Of a stretch of DNA of 64,000 nt, positions 60,166 through 64,000 are shown piece after piece. Under the pieces are notes generated by a model. That model was given only the letters and a program-made list of their open reading frames with translations. It did not search any database and was not told the origin of the DNA. Source of the DNA: Tumebacillus lacus (GTDB lineage Bacteria; Bacillota; Bacilli; Tumebacillales; Tumebacillaceae). Numbering within the stretch: the first letter of the stretch is position 1; every line of letters begins with the position of its first letter. The stretch covers positions 531,091 to 595,090 of the forward strand of contig NZ_JAPMLT010000002.1 in NCBI RefSeq assembly GCF_026410385.1, written 5' to 3'. The position numbers were made by a program, and so were the translations under genes.

Positions 60166-63100
60166 CGAGTAAGACCCGTAACAAACCGATGCTCTTGCTG
60201 TGCATCTTCATGCTGATCATCCAACTGCTGATCCCGGCCCAAGCGACGACGGCCGCAGGTGAGGCGGAAGGATTGGTCATGACCTTTGAAGCCAGCAAAA
60301 CGGAAGTGAGCGCCGGCGAGGTGTTCAGCTACATCATCAACTACAGCGCCTCCAGCACCGTTTCCAATTTTGCTGATCCAAACATCACCTTCACCTTGCC
60401 GGCAGGAGTCACATACGTCGGCAAGTCGGACAGCACCATCACCACATCCACCGTGAAAGACAGCGACCTCGACCCTTCCCGCAAAGAGGTGACGTTCACC
60501 TTCAAAGACGGCGTGCTGCCTGCCGGTTCGACCGGTCAGCTGGTGGTGAAGGCCCAGTTTGAAAACTACATCACCCCGGACGGCACCTCTGCGACCGGCT
60601 CGGCCACGTTCCACTCGACGGTGGACGGCAATCCGGCCACGCTGGACTCGAACGAAGTGACGGTCACCTCCCGAGCGGCCGCCGAGTGGGGAATTGAAAA
60701 GAAAAAGATCCGCCCTGTGCCGGAGCCGTTCAAAGGTTCCGACGTGGAGTACCAGATCTTGCTCAGCGAAAAAGCGGGCTCCACATTCGGCCGCTTGGAC
60801 AGCAAAAACTTTGTCGTCACCGACACGATGCCGGCCGGAGCTGTGTTTGTCTCCGCCGACAACGGCGGTGTCGCAGGCCCTGGCAACACGGTCGTCTGGA
60901 ACCTCGGCGACGATCTGCGCGGTTCTAAGCGGCTGTCGGTGATCGTCCACTACCCGGACTCGATCACGGAAACCGAAGTGACCAACGTCGCGGAGGCCGC
61001 CTTCACCCCGATCGGCGGCACCCGCACGACCGTGTCGGACGACGTCACGCACGGCTTTGAATCCCTGCCGGCCGACGGCGGTTCCATCATCACCAAATGG
61101 GTTAATCCCAACCAGCGCGAGATCTCGCCCGGTCAGCTCGTCAAGTTCTTCCTCGACGATTTTGACAACAACGCCAACATCGCGCTGGACTCGGCGGTCA
61201 TCACAGACATGACGCCGCAGCAGAGTATCGCGGGCACCCCGGTCGACTTTGAACTGCAAACTGTCGTCACAGCCTCGTATGTCGGAGTTCCCGACTACGA
61301 CGTCTGGTATACGACGGAGGCCGCTCCGGACGAACCGTCGGACTGGCAGTTCTGGAAAACGGTGAACGCTTCCACCCGCTCGACGCTCGATGCCACCGCA
61401 AAAGGCGACGTCAAAGGCGTTCAGTTCCGCTTCGACACGCTGCCGATCAACTTTACGCAGATGAGCACCTACGAGTTGACGTACAAAGTTCCGGACGATC
61501 TGGTTGTCCCGGCCGACTCCTATGAGACGGTGAAAAACGTCGTCAACCTCGACTATGTATTCAACGGTACCAACAAATCGGTCGAGAAATACGCCGTCGT
61601 TGAAGTCGTCGGCGACCGACCGCTGATCAGGCTGGACAAGATCAGCACCAAAACGACGTTGAAGCCGCAGGAGAGCACCACGTTCAAGCTCACCGCGACG
61701 AACATGGCGGCCTACAGCAGCGACGAGTTGGAAAACCCTGTGCTGACCGACGATCTCCCGGCTGAGTTTGAGTACGTGCCGGGCTCTTGGACGATCACCA
61801 AACCGGCGGGCATGACGACCGACCCGGATTTCAATCTGGAACCGCAGCCGGACGGCACCACCAAAATGACGTGGTCCTGGAGCGATGCCAACCCGGCCTC
61901 CTTGCAGATCGGCGAAGCGTTCACCATCTCGTTTGATGCGAAAATCAAAGCGGGGACCCCGGAAAAGATCGTCAAGAACAAAGTGGCGATCACTTCGCCA
62001 AAGTATCTGAACGACATGAAGTTCAGCAACAAAAAATGCCTGAGCTGCCTGCCTGACGGCAGCCAGTACGACATCGAGTCAGACGTGAACGTGACGCTGA
62101 TCGAAGAAGTCGCCTTGCAAGCGGTGATGTATGTCAAAGGCGAACTGGACAGCGTATGGAGCAAATATCCGGACAGCGGCACGACCGCACCGGGCGGACG
62201 CGCGCTCTACCGTCTCGACATCCAAAACGTCGGCAACGTGGCGACCAAAGACTTGGTCATCATCAACACCTTCCCGCGCATCGGCGACCACGCCGTGGTA
62301 AACGGCTCCGTCGGGCGTGACAGCAAGTGGGGTCCGCTCCTGACCGGTGCCGTGACGGTGCCCGACTATGTGAGCGTGTTCTACTCGACCACGCCCGACA
62401 TCACCATGAACGCGACCACCGGCGCGGACAACGGCGTGTGGACGACCGAACCGCCGTCCGACCTGACGAAGGTAACCGCTGTAAAATTTGATTTTGATGA
62501 CGACTATGTGATCGATCCGCTGAACACCACCACCATCGAGTGGCCGATGGTCGCGCCGGTCGGTGCCCCGACGAGCGGCGAGATCGCGTGGAACTCTTTC
62601 GCCTACAAAATGAACAAGACCAGCGGCGCTTCGATCCTCCCGGCTGAACCGCTGAAGGTCGGCATCAAGCTGGCCGCCAGCCCGAAAGCGGAGATCGGCG
62701 ACACCGTCTGGTTCGACGCAAATGGAAACGGAGTCCAAGACGCATCCGAAACGGGCGTGAACGGCGTCCGGGTCGAGCTGCGCGACGCGCTGGACAACAA
62801 AGTGGCCGAAACGCTCACCGGCGACGACTTCTCGGGCAATCCGGGCTCCTATCTGTTCCCGAACCTCGATCCGGGCGACTACACCGTCGTCTTCCAGCCG
62901 GGAGCCTCCGTTGGCGTTTTGACCCAAGCCAACCAAGGCGCAGATGACGGCAAAGATTCGGACGCGCTCCCGGCCACCGGCCGCACTGGCGTGATCACGC
63001 TGGCCGACGGCGAGCAGAACCACTCGGTCGATGCGGGTCTGGTTCCGAAAAAAGGCTCAATCGGCAACTTTGTCTGGATCGACGCCAACGGCAACGGTCT

Positions 63101-64000
63101 GCAAGATGACGGGGCCACCGGCATCGGCGGCGTCACCGTCGAGCTGCGCGACGGCTCCGGCACGTTGCTGACCACCGTGAAGACAGCCGCAGACGGCTCC
63201 TACCTCTTTGCCAACCTGCTGCCGGGCAACTATCGAGTGAGAGCGGTGCTCCCTTCCATCGCCTACGCGTTCACCGGACCCAAACAGGGTGGCGATACCT
63301 CCGTTGACTCCGATGTGGACACGGTCAGCGGACTCTCCGACGTGATCACCCTCGCCCAAGGCGAAGACTATCTGCTGGTCGCCGCCGGACTCGTCAAACT
63401 CGACGTCGGATCGATTGGCGACTTTGTCTGGATGGACAGCAACCGCAACGGCTTGCAAGATCCGGGAGAAAAAGGGTTGAACTCGATCCGGGTCCAGCTC
63501 TACAACGACCAAAACACTTTGGTCGCCGAGACGGTCACCGCTGACCGTTTGGGCCAGCCGGGCTACTACCTGTTTGACGATTTGGATGCGGGCGACTACT
63601 CGGTGAAATTTACCTCGACGCATCCGTTCACCAAAAAACAGACAGGCTCCCAGCCGGAGCAGGACTCCAACGTGGACGCCAAAGGCATGACCGAGGTCAT
63701 CACCCTGCACCCGGGCGAACACATCGCCACGCTGGACGCAGGCGTCTACCGCGTGCTGGGCACTCCTGACGGGGACGGCACCGAAGAGCCGGGCACAGGT
63801 ACACCGGGCACTCCGGGCACTCCGGGCATCCCGGGCACTCCGGGCACTCCGGGCACTCCGGGTACACCGGGCACTCCGGGCACTCCGGGCACTCCGGGCA
63901 CTCCGGGCACTCCGGGCACTCCGGGCACTCCGGGCACTCCGGGCACTCCGGGCACTCCGGGCACTCCGGGCACTCCGGGCACTCCGGGCACGCCGGGCAC
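60162..64000 (+). CDS. Giant surface protein with SdrD-like B repeats and collagen-like tract (3' end outside window)
   Basis: Open reading frame of at least 1,279 codons running off the window. GTG 60162, 8 bases after GAGGAG, begins a signal peptide ([20 protein letters not shown], ending near Ala32). Residues 35-830 are repeated beta-sandwich, DUF11-like domains ([34 protein letters not shown]), including a lone KCLSC pair. Three SdrD-type B repeats start near residues 847, 968 and 1086 ([45 protein letters not shown]), each with Asp-rich calcium-type loops. From codon 1213 a Gly-Thr-Pro collagen-like tract of 22 or more triplets (one Gly-Ile-Pro) reaches the end. A sortase motif is expected beyond. 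Confidence 0.88.
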   Translation, partial: MTSKTRNKPMLLLCIFMLIIQLLIPAQATTAAGEAEGLVMTFEASKTEVSAGEVFSYIINYSASSTVSNFADPNITFTLPAGVTYVGKSDSTITTSTVKDSDLDPSRKEVTFTFKDGVLPAGSTGQLVVKAQFENYITPDGTSATGSATFHSTVDGNPATLDSNEVTVTSRAAAEWGIEKKKIRPVPEPFKGSDVEYQILLSEKAGSTFGRLDSKNFVVTDTMPAGAVFVSADNGGVAGPGNTVVWNLGDDLRGSKRLSVIVHYPDSITETEVTNVAEAAFTPIGGTRTTVSDDVTHGFESLPADGGSIITKWVNPNQREISPGQLVKFFLDDFDNNANIALDSAVITDMTPQQSIAGTPVDFELQTVVTASYVGVPDYDVWYTTEAAPDEPSDWQFWKTVNASTRSTLDATAKGDVKGVQFRFDTLPINFTQMSTYELTYKVPDDLVVPADSYETVKNVVNLDYVFNGTNKSVEKYAVVEVVGDRPLIRLDKISTKTTLKPQESTTFKLTATNMAAYSSDELENPVLTDDLPAEFEYVPGSWTITKPAGMTTDPDFNLEPQPDGTTKMTWSWSDANPASLQIGEAFTISFDAKIKAGTPEKIVKNKVAITSPKYLNDMKFSNKKCLSCLPDGSQYDIESDVNVTLIEEVALQAVMYVKGELDSVWSKYPDSGTTAPGGRALYRLDIQNVGNVATKDLVIINTFPRIGDHAVVNGSVGRDSKWGPLLTGAVTVPDYVSVFYSTTPDITMNATTGADNGVWTTEPPSDLTKVTAVKFDFDDDYVIDPLNTTTIEWPMVAPVGAPTSGEIAWNSFAYKMNKTSGASILPAEPLKVGIKLAASPKAEIGDTVWFDANGNGVQDASETGVNGVRVELRDALDNKVAETLTGDDFSGNPGSYLFPNLDPGDYTVVFQPGASVGVLTQANQGADDGKDSDALPATGRTGVITLADGEQNHSVDAGLVPKKGSIGNFVWIDANGNGLQDDGATGIGGVTVELRDGSGTLLTTVKTAADGSYLFANLLPGNYRVRAVLPSIAYAFTGPKQGGDTSVDSDVDTVSGLSDVITLAQGEDYLLVAAGLVKLDVGSIGDFVWMDSNRNGLQDPGEKGLNSIRVQLYNDQNTLVAETVTADRLGQPGYYLFDDLDAGDYSVKFTSTHPFTKKQTGSQPEQDSNVDAKGMTEVITLHPGEHIATLDAGVYRVLGTPDGDGTEEPGTGTPGTPGTPGIPGTPGTPGTPGTPGTPGTPGTPGTPGTPGTPGTPGTPGTPGTPGTPGTPGTPGTPG
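63798..64000 (+). repeat. Nine-base coding repeat (Gly-Thr-Pro triplets)
   Basis: Tandem copies of a 9-base unit, mostly GGCACTCCG, in frame with the surface protein and unbroken from 63798 to the end of the window, with small variants (GGTACACCG, GGCATCCCG, GGCACGCCG). Such near-identical repeats change copy number easily by slippage. Confidence 0.9.

Noticed and set aside
59652..61259. A 535-codon minus-strand frame opposite the sortase and surface protein
   Set aside because: Arg/Gly/His-rich composition, no ribosome binding site, and fully antisense to clear genes.
63746..64000. Minus-strand frame coding Pro-Gly-Val repeats (elastin-like)
   Set aside because: It is only the reverse reading of the Gly-Thr-Pro repeat; no start signal is visible.
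63798..64000. CRISPR-like or satellite repeat
   Set aside because: Period is 9 bases with no spacers and it stays in frame with the surface protein, so it is a coding repeat.

Overview
The window looks like a chromosome segment from a GC-rich, spore-forming member of the Bacilli. Supporting signs are Spo0M, a YugP-type zinc peptidase, CcdC, YuiD, a DUF423 protein, BmrCD, a small coat-like protein, AGGAGG ribosome binding sites, frequent TTG and GTG starts, and Bacillus-type promoters with CcpA, Fur, sigma-W and ECF41 signals. The high GC, SLH domains and sortase-linked surface protein would suit Alicyclobacillaceae such as Tumebacillus, but the sequence alone does not prove a genus. No rRNA, tRNA, insertion sequence, prophage or CRISPR array was seen.

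Layout. 1-2.5 kb: a truncated gene, DUF423, Toprim and sulfurtransferase genes, and a small exported protein. 2.5-6.4 kb: a heterodimeric ABC multidrug exporter (bmrC-bmrD) behind a 300-nt leader that holds a 27-codon peptide and two terminator-like hairpins. 6.4-9.3 kb: a secreted alpha-amylase with promoter and cre site, and a membrane protein. 9.3-12.4 kb: an operon that could make and flip a lipid-linked pentose (UbiA-type phosphoribosyltransferase, 4-TM flippase-like protein, GT-C transferase, YuiD phosphatase-like protein). 12.5-15.2 kb: a nucleotidyltransferase, a WXG-type polymorphic toxin and its probable immunity gene. 15.3-18.9 kb: five exported or membrane proteins ending an operon led by a secreted metallophosphoesterase.

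19-25.7 kb: glutathione peroxidase, DoxX, a cupin regulator, a candidate Fur-controlled small RNA, an MFS pump, a lipoprotein, an ABC-F protein and spo0M with a sigma-W type promoter. 25.8-33.7 kb: YugP peptidase, CNNM/CBS protein, lipoprotein, eukaryote-like kinase with tandem repeats behind it, coat-like protein, two GNAT enzymes, TrhO, an HxlR regulator and a GGDEF-EAL protein. 33.9-42.7 kb: a four-gene envelope operon (methyltransferase, DedA, response regulator, histidine kinase), lgt, recQ and an SLH-anchored serine hydrolase.

42.7-51.9 kb: an SsuBCA-type importer, a GNAT enzyme, an ECF41 sigma factor co-transcribed with an FAD oxidoreductase behind a matching ECF41 promoter, deoD, an OmdA-like protein, an alpha/beta hydrolase and CcdC. 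52-55.6 kb: a compact acyl carrier protein / FAD enzyme / metallo-beta-lactamase-fold hydrolase / KAS III group. 55.8-58.1 kb: cydAB. 58.2-64 kb: a BTAD response regulator divergent from a class D sortase and a very large surface protein with three SdrD-like B repeats and a collagen-like Gly-Thr-Pro tract that runs off the window end.

The most interesting leads are the bmr attenuator, the sRNA candidate at 20.8 kb, the lipid-linked sugar operon, the toxin-immunity pair, the self-contained ECF41 circuit, the KAS III/ACP group and the sortase/collagen locus.
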